Positions 21,177-32,684 of a DNA stretch of 64,000 nucleotides are shown here, in pieces; position 1 is the first letter of the stretch; every line of letters begins with the position of its first letter. The stretch lies in the NCBI GenBank assembly GCA_947471745.1, contig CANJKZ010000783.1, positions 198,501 through 262,500 of the forward strand, read 5' to 3'. The position numbers and the translations under genes were made by a program. Under the pieces are notes generated by a model. That model was not told the DNA's origin. It worked only from the letters and a program-made list of their open reading frames with translations, and ran no database searches. This stretch comes from Closterium sp. Naga37s-1. Taxonomy: Eukaryota; Streptophyta; Zygnematophyceae; Desmidiales; Closteriaceae.

Positions 21177-22780
21177 CGCCGCGCCCCCGTACGGTCCCCC
21201 TGTGCTTCCCCACCCGTCCTGGCCCTACGCGTGTGCGCGGGCGTTTGTTGTGGGGGGAAAGAAGGGGGGAAAAAGGTGGTGGTGAGACATCCGCAGCGAC
21301 CATCCGCGCTAGCGCCAACGGCAGTCGTCAGCGCCCTCGCCAGCGCCAGCCCGCTCCATGCCCTCGTCTCTACCGCACCCTGCCACGGCAGACGCTATGA
21401 GGGGGGTTGGCGGGACTGGCGGCTGAGGATGAGGGGGTGCTCAAGCCCCCATGAACCCCGCACATCCCTCTCTGCTGCCTCTCTCTCACTACCGCAATTG
21501 CTACTGTAGGGGGGAGGGTGAGGGGGTGGCGGGAACGTGCCTACAGCACCTACCGCTTCCTCCTCCCTTCCCTTGCCGCCCTTGCTGCAGTGGGGAGGAG
21601 GGGGAAGGGGTGTGGAGGTGGTGGGTATGACCAGGCAGCCGCCCCTCCTCTCTCCTCTCCTCCAGCCGCCTCTCTTCACCTCTCCTCCTCCTCCTCTCTT
21701 TATTCCTCTCCTCTCCTCACCTACAGCCGCCTCCTCCTCTCTCCTCTCCTCCTCCTCTCTCCTCTCCTCCAGCCGCCTCTCCTCTGATCTCCTCCTGCGC
21801 ACCACCAGCTTCCTCCTCCTATCCAACAGTTGGTGTTTATCACCAGCATCCTACGCCCTCCGGTCTAGCCCTGCTCCTGCTCTGAGCTCCTACTCCGTTC
21901 TGGCATTTTCAGGTGCTACCGGTCAGCCACCGCTGTTTCTGTGCATATCCCAGCTACAGCAACTGCTCTCCAGGCGACCTGCTGCCAGACACCACTAACT
22001 ATAGCCGTAGGCAGCTACAGGGATGTGTTGAATTATATTGCATATCCTACCTACCTACAGCTTGTTGTTACTGTATTACCTAGATATTAGAACCTATTGC
22101 TGGTGGTGTACCCTTTGTCTTGCCCTCCTCTTGCCTTTCCTATATCTTGTACCCTTGCCTTATATTGAACCCCACTATTTTGGCCAAACTTCTCTCTCCA
22201 TGATCCTCCTTGCTAAGCCTCTCCAAAACCCTAGCTCCTAATCTACTGAGCTCCTAGTTAACTCGTTCTTCAACACTGATGCTACAGATACAGCAGCACC
22301 AGCAACTACTGCTCCAGCAGCAACTGCTGCTCTAGCAGCAGAGGCAGCTTCAGCAGCAGCAGCAAGTGCTACAGCAGTGCGTGCAGCAAGTAGCAGCTGT
22401 AGCCGTGATTTAACGGGCAGAAGATTCATGAGCTACAGCAGCAGGTGCACCGACCGACACCAACAACACCAGCAGCAACAACAATGACCATGAGTGGCAG
22501 GTACAGCCAAGCTTGTACCATACTTTAGTGAAATTCGTCCATTTTGGTTGCTCCACGAAACACTCTAGAAAATAACACCCATTGCTGCCACTCTTCTACC
22601 ACACCTACCGGCAGTTGAAGTGAGGTTGGCTCATAAATATGCGTATGTACGGAGAAAATCTCTCCTCATGCTGGTGATAAACCCAACATGGGTTTGGAGA
22701 AAATCTCTCCACTACTCAATGGGAGTGGACTACGGAGGAGGGCACAGGGTTGTGCGAGCTATCGTAGCATTGCACTAGCG
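21177..22780. other. Unclassified stretch with CT- and CAG-rich microsatellites
   Basis: There is no convincing gene. A pyrimidine-rich CTCCTCT tract runs through about 21,640-21,800, and CAG/CTG-rich sequence at 22,270-22,400. The 15-bp sequence GGAGAAAATCTCTCC occurs twice, about 46 bp apart (near 22,652 and 22,698). The AT-richer part at 22,030-22,260 looks like untranslated or LTR sequence, but I found no partner repeat. Confidence 0.4.
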
Positions 22781-22784
22781 TTCT

Positions 22785-24640
22785 TGCTACTTGCTGTGTT
22801 CATAGAGAAGTTTGGCAAGAGTTTCACTAGGAAATTGAAAGAACATTGAACATTGCATTAAAATTGAGGCATGCAAAACGATATAGCAAGAATGGCATGC
22901 AACACCTAGCAAGACCTTTGCAGGGCGAACTCTGCCAGCGCAGCAGAAGAGCTGCTTGCCAACGCTGCAGCAGAGCGGTCTGCCAGCGTTGCACTATGCG
23001 CGGTCTGCCAGCACTGCACTCGCAGGTAACTATCTGCAGTCGCATATGACTATCTGAAGTCGCAGGTTGTCTATCTACGCATATGTGCGCACCTAACAAG
23101 TAGGTGCTGGTCGACGGTTCCACCGTCAGGCACATTGCGCAGGTGCCAGGTAGAAAACGTGTGGTCGGTTTTGCTAGGTACCACCCATCGAGCACGTGCT
23201 GCCGTTCCACAGGTCGAACTTCGCCAAAACCTCGTGTGCGAATTTCGCACGCCTCCGTAGAGTTCCGCACACCTCTGCGAATTCGGTCGACCAGCTCGAC
23301 GTCGCTCGGTCGAACAGCGTTCGCTGAGCAGAGCTCGCCGAACAGAGCCCCTCGACCAGAGCTCTTCGACGGGCCTCGTCGACCAGCACTTCTCGACGGG
23401 CTCGTCGACCACTGTCGTTGACCAGCGCTCCTCGATGGACTTCGTCGACCACCGCTGCTCGACGGGCCTCCTCGGCCGCTATCTTCGACCAATGCTGCCC
23501 ATTGACGATGCCGACCAGATTCCGTCGAGCAAAGCTTGCTCGACCGCTACCTCCATCGAACAGCAGAAGCCCACTCGACGACCACTCCATCGAGAACTTC
23601 TCATCGACGGCGAGATCGGCTGCACCCAAGCGAGGGCTGGGCCTTTCTCTTCGACACTCCCCTGCCCAGCTCACACTTGGGCACCTACACACAAGGTCCA
23701 CCTAGAACCTAGAGGGATAGAATACAAGGAGAAAACTCTGTCTGCGTGCACGCGAAACATAGCACGCAGGTCACCGCACCAGCCGTGTAGAAGGGCACGG
23801 CACCTCGTCAGCACCGTCGCCAACTTCGGCCAGATGCACTAGGCCGATTGCGATGGAGCACCGGTTGAAACCCGGAAAATGCAGCGCCTTTGTCAGAAAG
23901 TCGGCCGGCTTTCGTGGCCGCGTCGTAATCCGACTTGGTCGACGAAAGTGTCGCGCACTTGATGCACTGGCTCGACCAAGAGACGGCAGCCCCACCAAAG
24001 ACGAACACGTAGCCACCCATGTTCGTCCGATTCTACTTGGTTGTTGGCCTCGCGCCAATGGTTGTCGCTCCGCACTGTCAGGCCGCTCCCCAGCTTGCTG
24101 CATGTGAAGACAATGTCTGACCTTGTTGTCGTCACCGCGAAATGCAGTAAACCGACCTTCTGCCGATACTCCTGCTCTTCGCGTGACTGCGTCACCGCGT
24201 CGTCGAACGTTAGCTCTACGTAAGCGTTGACGGAAACCAGTGTCTTTGGCAGTCGCCCGGTCTGCTCCTCGTTGATGAAACGCCGACGCAGCTTGTCGAA
24301 GTAGACTTGCTGGTAAAGTCACAGCTTCCGTGCGGGTCGGTCGCACACGATTTCCAGCCCGAGATACTTCAAGGCCGTCGACGTAGACGAGCACCCAAGA
24401 CGCCACTCCGTCGTCGCCGAACTTGAAGTACAACGCCTCATCAACCTGACTCTTCTTCCAGTCCGCATCGGTCAGCATGTTAACGAGCGCCTTATACCAC
24501 AGCAGCGGCGAATGCTTCAGCCCGTAGAGGCTCTTCAGCAGCTTGCAAACGGGACCGGTTCTATCGTTGTAGTAGTCAGGCTGATACAAGACCTACTTCT
24601 TGTAACCCAGGCCTACAGGCTACATAAACCAACACACTCC
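22785..24640 (-). mobile_element. Copia-M, 3' part of a broken copia element
   Basis: On the minus strand, an RT fragment (23,771-24,589: LLKSLYGLKHSPLLWYKAL, then WVLVYVDGL) leads into RNase H (about 24,195-23,900: FAVTTTRSDIVFTCSKL, SRPTF) and a putative 3' LTR. That LTR begins TGTCGAAGAG near 23,656 after a GGGCAGGGGAG purine tract and runs to about 22.8 kb. The LTR region contains about 30-bp tandem units built on CTCGTCGACCA. The 5' half is missing, cut off next to the Harbinger element. A second copy of the same 3' end lies at 50,209-51,130. Several breaks. Confidence 0.65.
23300..23480. repeat. Tandem repeats inside the Copia-M LTR
   Basis: About 30-33-bp imperfect units, each centred on a CTCGACGGGC...TCGTCGACCA pair. 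The sister copy at 50.4-50.65 kb has a different tandem array at the comparable place, so this part of the LTR evolves by local amplification. Confidence 0.5.
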
Positions 24641-24680
24641 GAACGCTTTCACACATCACCGTGGAATCGCCGCTCTTACA

Positions 24681-25950
24681 GAATGACGAACATTCTTTAG
24701 CGGATAGAACTAGCCGTAGCAAGCACGATAGCATGGATGCAAGCAGACGACGATGATGTGGATGCCGCTCTCATCTCTATGGCGTCCGCAGCCCTAGATA
24801 GGCAAGCCTCGATTGCTCGCACTGAAAGAATACAGAGGTTGAAGGAGTACAGAATTGCCTGACAGTCAGAATGGTGGGACTGTATTGAGAGCATGAGCGA
24901 ATTTGAATATATCGAGCTATTCCGCATTAATCGAGCCGTACTTGACTACATCGTCAATAACATGGAGAAGCCATTCAGGATCATCGTGCGTCGGTACAAA
25001 GTGCCATTGCGTCTATGCATTTTGATCCCCATTAAGTACCTTGCAACATGAATGTCGTATTTCGACATGAGCCTTTTTTTGGGGGGTCCCTAGAAGAACA
25101 TGCCACCTGATAGTGGATTGCTTCCTTGTGCACTTTCCTTGTCGTTTCAAAGAGGAATGGGTGTGGTTCCCCACTCGAGCAGAGATGGCTAAAATGGAAG
25201 CCGAGTTTCGGTCCGCCAGAGGTATTCCGAACGTCATAGGCGCCGTGGATGGAACGCATATTCCCATGAGAGGTATTGAAGACTACAGAAGTGAGTAATA
25301 TTGCCGGAAACAGTTTTATTCGGTGCAATTTCAGATCACAGTCGATGCCAACGGCCGCATATGGGACTACGTAATGGGTCATCCGGGTTCTACACATGAC
25401 AGCCGAGTATTCGCGGATGGCTGAAGAAGACATTAACCCTACTAATTGATAGCTGACGCTGCCTATCTTCTACTCGATTTTTGCTTGACGCCGATACTTG
25501 CGAGCAAAGAACAGTTACTGGCCGGATGGGAACAAAGCTTTATCTATATGCAGAGCGCCACAAGGATGCCAGTGGAGAGGACCATGGGGTTGTTCAAGAA
25601 TAGATGGCGCGTATTTGTCAAACGCCATGAAGGAAAGTTGTGGCGTGTGTGTGCAGGGGTTGGCTGCGCAGTGGTTCTTCATAATATGATTGAGACTCAA
25701 GAGGAGTGTAGAAAGACGTCGCGCGGTTGGCGGAGAGCTGGGGACGTGCAGACAAGGAATCGTTGGTGGGAACGGCCGGATATGCGCATGTACCGATGGC
25801 AGCCAATGCCCGCAACCAACCGCGACGCTTGCATGCTACGTCGTCAGCAGTTTGGTGAAGCGACTCATGACGCGTGGCGTAGACACCATGAGGCGGGTGG
25901 TTCGAATACGGAGTATCCAAGTAGTAGATGTTTCCTTGGTTGTCCATGAC
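24681..25950 (+). pseudogene. PIF/Harbinger transposase, degraded
   Basis: DDE_Tnp_4-type transposase of a PIF/Harbinger DNA transposon. The first Asp lies in GIPNVIGAVDGTHIPMRG (within 25113-25298), the second in VMGHPGSTHDSRVF (about 25,370-25,415), and the Glu in MPVERTMGLFKNRWRVF (within 25446-25949, followed by GCAVVLHNMIETQEE). An N-terminal helical part with FRINRAVLDYIV lies at about 24,900. In-frame stops occur at 24696 (TAG) and 24859 (TGA), and frame changes come near 25.05-25.11 kb and 25.30-25.45 kb, so no active protein is made. It converges with the Myb-like ORF on the opposite strand. Confidence 0.85.
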
Positions 25951-26205
25951 CACTGTCTACATCACGGGTGGTGCTAAGGCATGGTAAAATGGCGGTGGGA
26001 GCGACTGCACAGTCACTGGGTGGATGTTGGGCGACGGCTGGCTGAACTAAGCGGCCACACCTGCCGGTTGTTGGTGCGGAATGCTACCAGGAACCGTAGA
26101 CGAGGATGTATGAAAGGTACTGAATGAGCCTCCAAATGGGCCGGCAGCACCAGCGGCGTAGTTGTTCACGGGCGGAGGCGCACATCGTTTGATGGCGTTA
26201 ATGAG

Positions 26206-27044
26206 TCATTCAAGAGTGGCCTGCTGCCTTGCCATACACTCCTGTACCAGCCGGCTCATATGCTGGTTGACTGATCCCGTCTCTTGGTCCGCCCGAGGTT
26301 CCTGAACACGCCTTGGGATGCTTGGACGTATCGGCGTAACCTGACGCTCCGAAACACCGATGGAAGGAATTGAAGGCACGGTAGTAGGGGGGGCGGGGGG
26401 GTTGTGGAGGTGACGGGTAGGTTATCGGGATAGCACGAAGCACATTGTGTCTCGATACGTAACGTTGTTGTTATTATTGAGAACTTAAGTAACACATAAT
26501 GAGACATACCTGTTGGTTCAGTGGCGGATGGTTGACTTGCGACGCTTGTAGGGCGTGCGTTCTCCCTCCTCGCTTCGCCTTCATCAATGACATGCGGATT
26601 CGGAGCTCGATCCGAGTATTCAAAATCGTAAACATATTGGTACCAATCAGGTTTGGGCATAGGATGATTGCCCAATGTGTTATCCTCCTTTTCAATGTCC
26701 TTCATTCGTCTAACAAGCCCTGGCCATTGCCTCTCCACTGCATCTGCAGGGCGGCACCAGTTGGGATTTCGACGCGCTAGTACCACCTCAATCTTCTTCC
26801 AGCGCTGAGAACCTTGCTTTCCCTGGCCTGTTTCCGCTGGCCAGCCCCCTCCACCTTGCGCTTCCCTTTGGGGGAATTGGTCGAGGAGGGAGACATGAGC
26901 TTGTTTTCTCCGGTTTCCTGTACGGAGTAGACAGCATTGTAACCATCTGATTCACCAAAGGATTCAGCATCTGTGGCCGAAGCAGAGTGGTCGTTATGTG
27001 AAGTAGAGGTGTTTGAAGGAGCAGAATTTCGAAAGCCACCGGAC
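26206..27044 (-). pseudogene. Harbinger Myb-like DNA-binding protein, C-terminal part
   Basis: On the minus strand a Ser/Asp-rich segment, then a Lys/Arg-rich one (SPKGKRKVEGAGQRKQ), precede a Myb/SANT-like trihelix piece (VVLARRNPNWCRPADAVERQWPGLV, in 26256-26786). The predicted end is a helix (SRLVQECMARQQATLE) with a stop near 26,206. A frame change just before the trihelix piece, near 26.8 kb, and another before the C-terminal helix are apparent. This is the second gene typical of PIF/Harbinger, thought to help the transposase bind the element ends and enter the nucleus. Confidence 0.7.
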
Positions 27045-27842
27045 TGTTATAGTCACAATAGCCTTGAATGTGCCTAAAACGAAAGATAGAGTGCACAGAC
27101 GGATTTCTGCACAGCGGCTTCAAACGTTGATAGCGTTCTGCTCACAGCTGCAAATGTCTTGATTCAAATTGGATCTGGAGCGTCTTGACGTCGCCTACAA
27201 TAAGCAATTTAGATTGCACGATTTCATAAAGAATTGACGACACAGCATCGGTTTGAACGAACGGTACGATGGCAGCCACTATAGTCTTAGAACACAAGAT
27301 AGGAAGAGTTACGAGTTGGGAATGACTCCCAGCTCCTACAAACCCCAAGAGCCGAGGTACAGTGATGTGGAACAGTGCCACACTGTCCCCAACCACGAAG
27401 GGTCTCGAAACTACCCTCCACAAGGGCCTACACCAAGAGAAATGTTACACTACACAAAGTAATGCAACTATTCTCACTATCTTAAAGTTTACCCTTTTGG
27501 AGAGCTTCGAAATAACTTGAATCTTGAAACCATGGCTCTGGTTCTTCAAGGTAAATTCTTCCTTGAGTTCTTGGAAGTCTTCTGCGCACACCTGCGACAC
27601 GCCGAACGTTCCACACACGACAAAATAGAAAACCGCACACGACACGCAAACGACGACGTGACACGCGACTAGCGATAACTCGCTATTGACTCGACGCACA
27701 CATTCAAAATCATGCTTCATCATACACACACTATTGTAAACATGAAATATATATTATTTCATGTCCTCATACCATTCCATGCACACACGCATGCACGCAC
27801 ACGGACAACAAGCCGAATGCAAACCGTAGGGTTGCACCAACA
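27045..27842 (-). repeat. 3' LTR of Copia-I
   Basis: 798 bp, TG...CA, essentially identical to 32685-33482 (one substitution seen, near 27,270). Confidence 0.95.
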
Positions 27843-27881
27843 AACTCCCCCTCGGATTGTTGGCCTTAGGATCTTGCTCTC

Positions 27882-30800
27882 TCAGTTCAGAGCCATCCCA
27901 GCCAGCTTGCAACACTTCCAATGCTGCTGCTCCACCAGCCTCTTGGTCATCATGTCAGCTGGCTGCCTTGTCGTCTTCACATAGTGCAACTCAACTTCAC
28001 CCGCGGCCACCATGCTCCTCGTCCAATGCCACTTCACCCTCATGTGCTTGGTGAGGCCATGCAACACAGGGTTCTTAGCAAGAGCAATGGCACCCTGGCT
28101 GTCACAGTAGAGTGGGGTAGGTCCTTGCTGCTCCTCCCCCAATTCAGCCAACAAACGCCGCTGCCACACAATCTCTCGTACGGCACGGAAGAGTGCCATA
28201 TACTCGGACTCCACCGAGCTCAATGCTTGATCCACCTGCTTCTTGCTCTCCCAAGCAGTTGGGCCTCCACCAACACAGCAAATGAACCCTCCAACACTTG
28301 TCATGTCCTCTGGTTCTGATGCAAAAGAAGCATCCGAGAATGCGGTGAGGAACAAACGCCCGGGTTCAACACCACCCGCGCCCTTTTGGCGCCTTTGCGC
28401 CGCCGCCGAATATTGCAGCCCAACGGTCGGTGTTTGGCCAAGATACTTGGCCACTCTCATTCCAGCTGCTACCTGCTCCTCATTAGGGCATTGAACAACC
28501 CTAGCCAACTGTCCGGTAGCAAACGCGACGTCCGGTCGGGTGTTTACCGCCGCGTACATGAGGCTGCCCACCAACGAGTGAAAACGGCGCCTCTCCTCTT
28601 CACCAACGCTCTCCTCCTCTGGTCCCTTCACACACTTGAAACCAGAGGGAAAGGGTGTAGCCACATGGCCTTCACTCTGCCCAAAGTTGGCAGCCAATGC
28701 CTCCAGGTACTTCCGTTGATGCACCCGCATGCACCGCTTCTCCACATCACGTTCAATGTGAAGCCCAAGGTAGAAGTTGACGTCACCAAGAGCCTTACAC
28801 TTAAACTTGTCCTGAAGCTTCAGCATCACCTCCTTCACAAGGTCAGATGAGGGTGAAAAGATGAGGATGTCATCCACGTACACCACCATGAAGCTCCTCT
28901 GCTCCCCCTCGCCAAGCATGAACAATGAGTGATCGGCCGTTGAGGGAGTGAAGCCAATCTCCTCCAAAACTCCTCGCAGCTTCAAGTACCACTGCCTAGG
29001 GGCCTGCTTCAGTCCATAAAGGGCCTTCTTCAGCCTCAAAACTCTGCCACTACCATCATCAAACCCCTCTGGCTGCGCCATGAAAATCTCTTCCTCAAGG
29101 ACGCCATTGAGGAATGCCGTTGTGACATCCATTTGTTTCACCACCCATCCTTTGATGGCAGCTCCCGCGAGTAGGGTTCGCAGCGTCTTCGGCTTCACCA
29201 CAGGAGCAAACAACTCCTTATAGTCCACCTTCTCCTTCTGCTGGTACCCCTTCGCCACAAGCCTAGACTTGTAGCGCTCGATCTTGCCGTCGGCGTCGGA
29301 CTTGATCTTGAAGAGCCACTTGGACGTAATCGCCTTCCGCCCCTCCGGTAGCTCCACCAATTCCCATGTGCCGTTCTCCTCAATGCTCTTCAGCTCACTC
29401 TCCATTGCCTTCTTCCACTCCTCAGCATCACTACTCTCCAAGGCCTCCTTGAGAGTTGCTGGTTCCCCCGGCATCTCCACCGGAGAGAAGAACGCGAAGG
29501 CACACTCCTCGTAGTCACTCTCCTCGTCTTCTCCAACTATAAGTGCCGCTCCGGCCAAGGCTGACTTGGCTGGCTTTCCCAGTGCCTCATAGGTCAGCCT
29601 ATTTGGGGCTTGGATTCTCCTTTTGCCCCTTCCTTCTTCCTCAGCTGCAGGGACATGAAGGCCTTGGCGTTGCTGCGGGGTGACTCGGATCCGTGGAGCA
29701 CTCGTAGTGCGAGAAGGAAGTGTCGGTGCACGCTCGCTCACTTGCTGAACCTCCTCCTCTTCTTCCTCTGCATCCTTGGCCTCCTCTCCCCCATTCACAA
29801 GGGAAGATTGCCTTGTGGTGGTGCTGCCGCTGCTCAGCTCCAAGGGCAGCTCCACATGCTCCGAACCGGAACTCTTCACGTCCCCCAACCGCACGCCTAT
29901 CTTCGCCTCATTCTCCGCCTTCCAATCCTTGTACATCAGATTCTCCATGAATTTGCAGTCCCTGCTCACCAAGAATTTCTTGGTGAATGGGTCCCAAAGA
30001 AGCCACCCCTTGCTGTTTTGAGCCATGCCCAAGTGCACAGCCCATATCGCCTTGGCACCGAGCTTGTTGTGCCGAAGATGCTTAGGCACGAGCGCCATGC
30101 ACATGCACCCGAACACCCGAAGCATATCCACCTTTGGCTTCCTTCCAATCCACTCCACATAGGGCACCCATTTGTCTGCTCCCACATGAGTCAAAGCTCT
30201 GTTCTTGGCCACACATGCACTCCGCACCGCATCAGGCCAGAAATATTCGGGTAGCCCGGCTTCAATGAGCAACCCGCGCGCCGTCTCCGTGATTGTCCGG
30301 TTCACTCGCTCGGCGATGCCGTTCATTGCAGGGGAGTATGGCATGGTAAGGGAGTGCCTTATGCCATTCTTCTTCAGCCACAATCCAAACTCCTTGCTCA
30401 AGAACTCTCCCCCTCGATCGGTGCGGATTGCCTTCACTAGCCGGTCTTGTTGCCGCTCCACCATCGGCAACCAATCGGTCTTCACCGTTTCAGCCACGTC
30501 ACTCTTCTTGGACAGCACGTACACCCAAGTCATGCGAGTGTAGACGTCCACAATGGTGAGAAAGTACTCAGCTCCAGCAGCTCCAAGCTTCAGGGGGCCC
30601 ACCACGTCCATCACCACCTCATCAAGTGGTGCCTTAGCCGTTGCCTCCGAACTAGAGAACGGGAAACGGGTGAACTTGGCTTGCATGCACGTCGGGCAGC
30701 CAAGTACCTCATCGGGCTCCCCCTTCACACGTATGCCAGCAACCATCTCATTCTTCACTAGCTGCTGCAAGATGGGCAGGGCCACATGCCCCATTCGCCG

Positions 30801-32651
30801 ATGCAAGGTGAGCCAATCACACTCCCCCGTAGCCGAAGTCGGATTGGAGAATGCCGCACTCGCAATAGTGCCCCACATGTTCTCTCCGTACTCCTCCTCC
30901 GCTGCTGCCTTGGGGTTCTCCTCACCCTTGTGCTGCTTCTGAGCTGCTGCACCACTCTCCTCATGTTCACCGAGCTTGCTGGTCCCTCCAAGATTGCACT
31001 TCTTGGACTTTATCTCCTTAGTGCGACCGTTCGCGCCATCGCCGCTACCAACCGCTTCACCCTTGGTGCTGATGCTTGCTGCCACTTGCCTCTCCTTAGG
31101 CATGGGGACCACAGGGATTTGCCACATCTCGTTGTAGACATCCCTATCCTCGTGAAGGTCCCAAAGAATCCGCTCGCCAAGCCTCGCGGTGTAGGTCTTA
31201 GCTCCCTTCGAGCTCGTGTCCATGCCGGCCTTTTGCAACCGCCGCACGGAAATCAGGTTGGCAGCAAGGTTGGGCACCCAAAGCACGTTCTTGAGGCCCA
31301 CCATCTTCCCATCAGCACCCTTGAACATGGCCTTGCCCATGCCTTTCACCTCTGCTCGCTGCCCCAAAGCCGATGTCACATGCTTCACCGGTGACGGCTC
31401 AAGGTCGGTGAGCAAGTCCGCACGAGGTGTCATGCTATAGGTAGCGCCGCTATCGATCACCCAATAGTCCAGGGAGTGTAGGGTGACCTTCCCCACAGCT
31501 GCTGGCTCCTCAAAGCTTTCATCATTCTCTGGACCAGCCGGTGCTTGCGTGGACACGAAGAAGAATTGACCCGGGAAGCGATCGTCCCTCGACTCGCTCT
31601 CGTTGCCGGCACTCTTCATACTTGCAGCACCACCTCCGCGACTGCCACGGCCTCCACGGCCTCTTCCTCTCCCTCCTCTTGCTCCTCTACCCTCTTGGCC
31701 TTGAGCAGGAGTCCATCCATCAGGGAGTTTGTAGCAATCGCGCCACATGTGTCCGCTCTTGTGGCAAAAATGACACTCGCCGTCGAACCGTCCGCGACCG
31801 CGTCCGTTGTTCTTGTTGTCATTGCCGTATCCGCTACTCCCGCGGCCTCCGTTGAAGTTGCTGCCTCCAAACCTTCCTCCTCCTCGTCCTCTGCCCTTTC
31901 CACGGCCATATCCACGGCCGATGCTTGCTGCCCCGGCGCCATCCGCACTCGCCAACTCACGGCGACGGAAATCCTCTTGAAGGATCGCTCGCTTCACGTC
32001 TTCGAGCGAGAGGTGGGGCAAGTCACGATTGAGGTTGATGATGAGAGAGGACCATGACTCTGGGAGTAAGGCCAGCAACTTGGTCTTCTTTTGGAGCTCA
32101 CTGTATTTCAAATCAGCTCCCTCAAGCCGCGTCAACAAGTCGAAGAATTTCTGCACCCCTTCTTCAACCGCTTCGTCTTCTTCAATTCGTAGTGCCGCCA
32201 TTTGCCGTTCCAACACCACCGCTACCGCCGCTGTTGCAGGAGCATGTACACCCTTGAGAGCAGCCCATGCCTTTGGTCCCTTCTCTGGTTCACGCTGGAA
32301 TGGTTTGATGTGACGGATCTGGCTGCTCCCCAACGCTTGCCCAAGTAGGAGATAGCCTTGTGCGCTCTTCCGCACCCACGGGCTCTTCTCCGGGTCGTTC
32401 TCGGGGCGCTTCTCCGTTCCTTCCATCACCTCCAGCAGGTCATAGTGGTCAAAGATGTTCTCCATCTTGAAGGACCATTCAGCAAAGTTGTCACCGTTGA
32501 ACTTGTCAAGCCCAAACACCCTAGGCTCATCCCTAGGTGGGCCAAGACTTGGTTGCATGGGCGCCATGGCTGAATCACGGGGTTGGCCTTGAGCTTGGGC
32601 TTCTCCACTGCCACCAGCAACTCTGCCACCCCTTTCCTCAGGTCCATCCAT
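27882..32651 (-). CDS. Copia-I gag-pol polyprotein
   Basis: About 1,589 residues from the first in-frame ATG (M-D-G-P-E-E-R). Domains in order: gag UBN2-like (about 40-220, FNGDNFAEWSFKMENIFD); a basic RGRG-rich stretch; zinc knuckle CHFCHKSGHMWRDC (C-x2-C-x4-H-x4-C, about 300); protease YWVIDSGATYSM (about 410); integrase zinc finger and core (HRRMGHV, CPTCMQAKF, FLTIVDVYTRMTWVYV, RTDRGGEF, YSPAMNGIAERVNRT, about 620-830); RT (WLFKIKSDADGKIERYKSRLVAKGYQQ, YVDDILIF, about 1080-1300); RNase H (SVESEYMAL, DSQGAIALAKNP, ADMMTKRL, to the end). Length and order fit Ty1/copia. Gag and pol share one frame, as usual for the family. Confidence 0.93.
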   Translation of the reverse strand: MDGPEERGGRVAGGSGEAQAQGQPRDSAMAPMQPSLGPPRDEPRVFGLDKFNGDNFAEWSFKMENIFDHYDLLEVMEGTEKRPENDPEKSPWVRKSAQGYLLLGQALGSSQIRHIKPFQREPEKGPKAWAALKGVHAPATAAVAVVLERQMAALRIEEDEAVEEGVQKFFDLLTRLEGADLKYSELQKKTKLLALLPESWSSLIINLNRDLPHLSLEDVKRAILQEDFRRRELASADGAGAASIGRGYGRGKGRGRGGGRFGGSNFNGGRGSSGYGNDNKNNGRGRGRFDGECHFCHKSGHMWRDCYKLPDGWTPAQGQEGRGARGGRGRGRGGRGSRGGGAASMKSAGNESESRDDRFPGQFFFVSTQAPAGPENDESFEEPAAVGKVTLHSLDYWVIDSGATYSMTPRADLLTDLEPSPVKHVTSALGQRAEVKGMGKAMFKGADGKMVGLKNVLWVPNLAANLISVRRLQKAGMDTSSKGAKTYTARLGERILWDLHEDRDVYNEMWQIPVVPMPKERQVAASISTKGEAVGSGDGANGRTKEIKSKKCNLGGTSKLGEHEESGAAAQKQHKGEENPKAAAEEEYGENMWGTIASAAFSNPTSATGECDWLTLHRRMGHVALPILQQLVKNEMVAGIRVKGEPDEVLGCPTCMQAKFTRFPFSSSEATAKAPLDEVVMDVVGPLKLGAAGAEYFLTIVDVYTRMTWVYVLSKKSDVAETVKTDWLPMVERQQDRLVKAIRTDRGGEFLSKEFGLWLKKNGIRHSLTMPYSPAMNGIAERVNRTITETARGLLIEAGLPEYFWPDAVRSACVAKNRALTHVGADKWVPYVEWIGRKPKVDMLRVFGCMCMALVPKHLRHNKLGAKAIWAVHLGMAQNSKGWLLWDPFTKKFLVSRDCKFMENLMYKDWKAENEAKIGVRLGDVKSSGSEHVELPLELSSGSTTTRQSSLVNGGEEAKDAEEEEEEVQQVSERAPTLPSRTTSAPRIRVTPQQRQGLHVPAAEEEGRGKRRIQAPNRLTYEALGKPAKSALAGAALIVGEDEESDYEECAFAFFSPVEMPGEPATLKEALESSDAEEWKKAMESELKSIEENGTWELVELPEGRKAITSKWLFKIKSDADGKIERYKSRLVAKGYQQKEKVDYKELFAPVVKPKTLRTLLAGAAIKGWVVKQMDVTTAFLNGVLEEEIFMAQPEGFDDGSGRVLRLKKALYGLKQAPRQWYLKLRGVLEEIGFTPSTADHSLFMLGEGEQRSFMVVYVDDILIFSPSSDLVKEVMLKLQDKFKCKALGDVNFYLGLHIERDVEKRCMRVHQRKYLEALAANFGQSEGHVATPFPSGFKCVKGPEEESVGEEERRRFHSLVGSLMYAAVNTRPDVAFATGQLARVVQCPNEEQVAAGMRVAKYLGQTPTVGLQYSAAAQRRQKGAGGVEPGRLFLTAFSDASFASEPEDMTSVGGFICCVGGGPTAWESKKQVDQALSSVESEYMALFRAVREIVWQRRLLAELGEEQQGPTPLYCDSQGAIALAKNPVLHGLTKHMRVKWHWTRSMVAAGEVELHYVKTTRQPADMMTKRLVEQQHWKCCKLAGMALN

Positions 32652-32684
32652 TGTCGAAACTGCTCCAAGGGCTCTGATACCACT

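Noticed and set aside
21395-21998. Pro/Ser/Leu-rich frames at 21.4-22.0 kb as a cell-wall protein gene
   Set aside because: They derive from a CTCCTCT microsatellite, are open on both strands, and lack a start context, signal peptide or conserved motif.
27142-27729. Frames of 93-94 codons (27142-27423, 27445-27729) repeated at 32782-33369
   Set aside because: They lie wholly within the two Copia-I LTRs and have no domain. They are shadows in LTR sequence.
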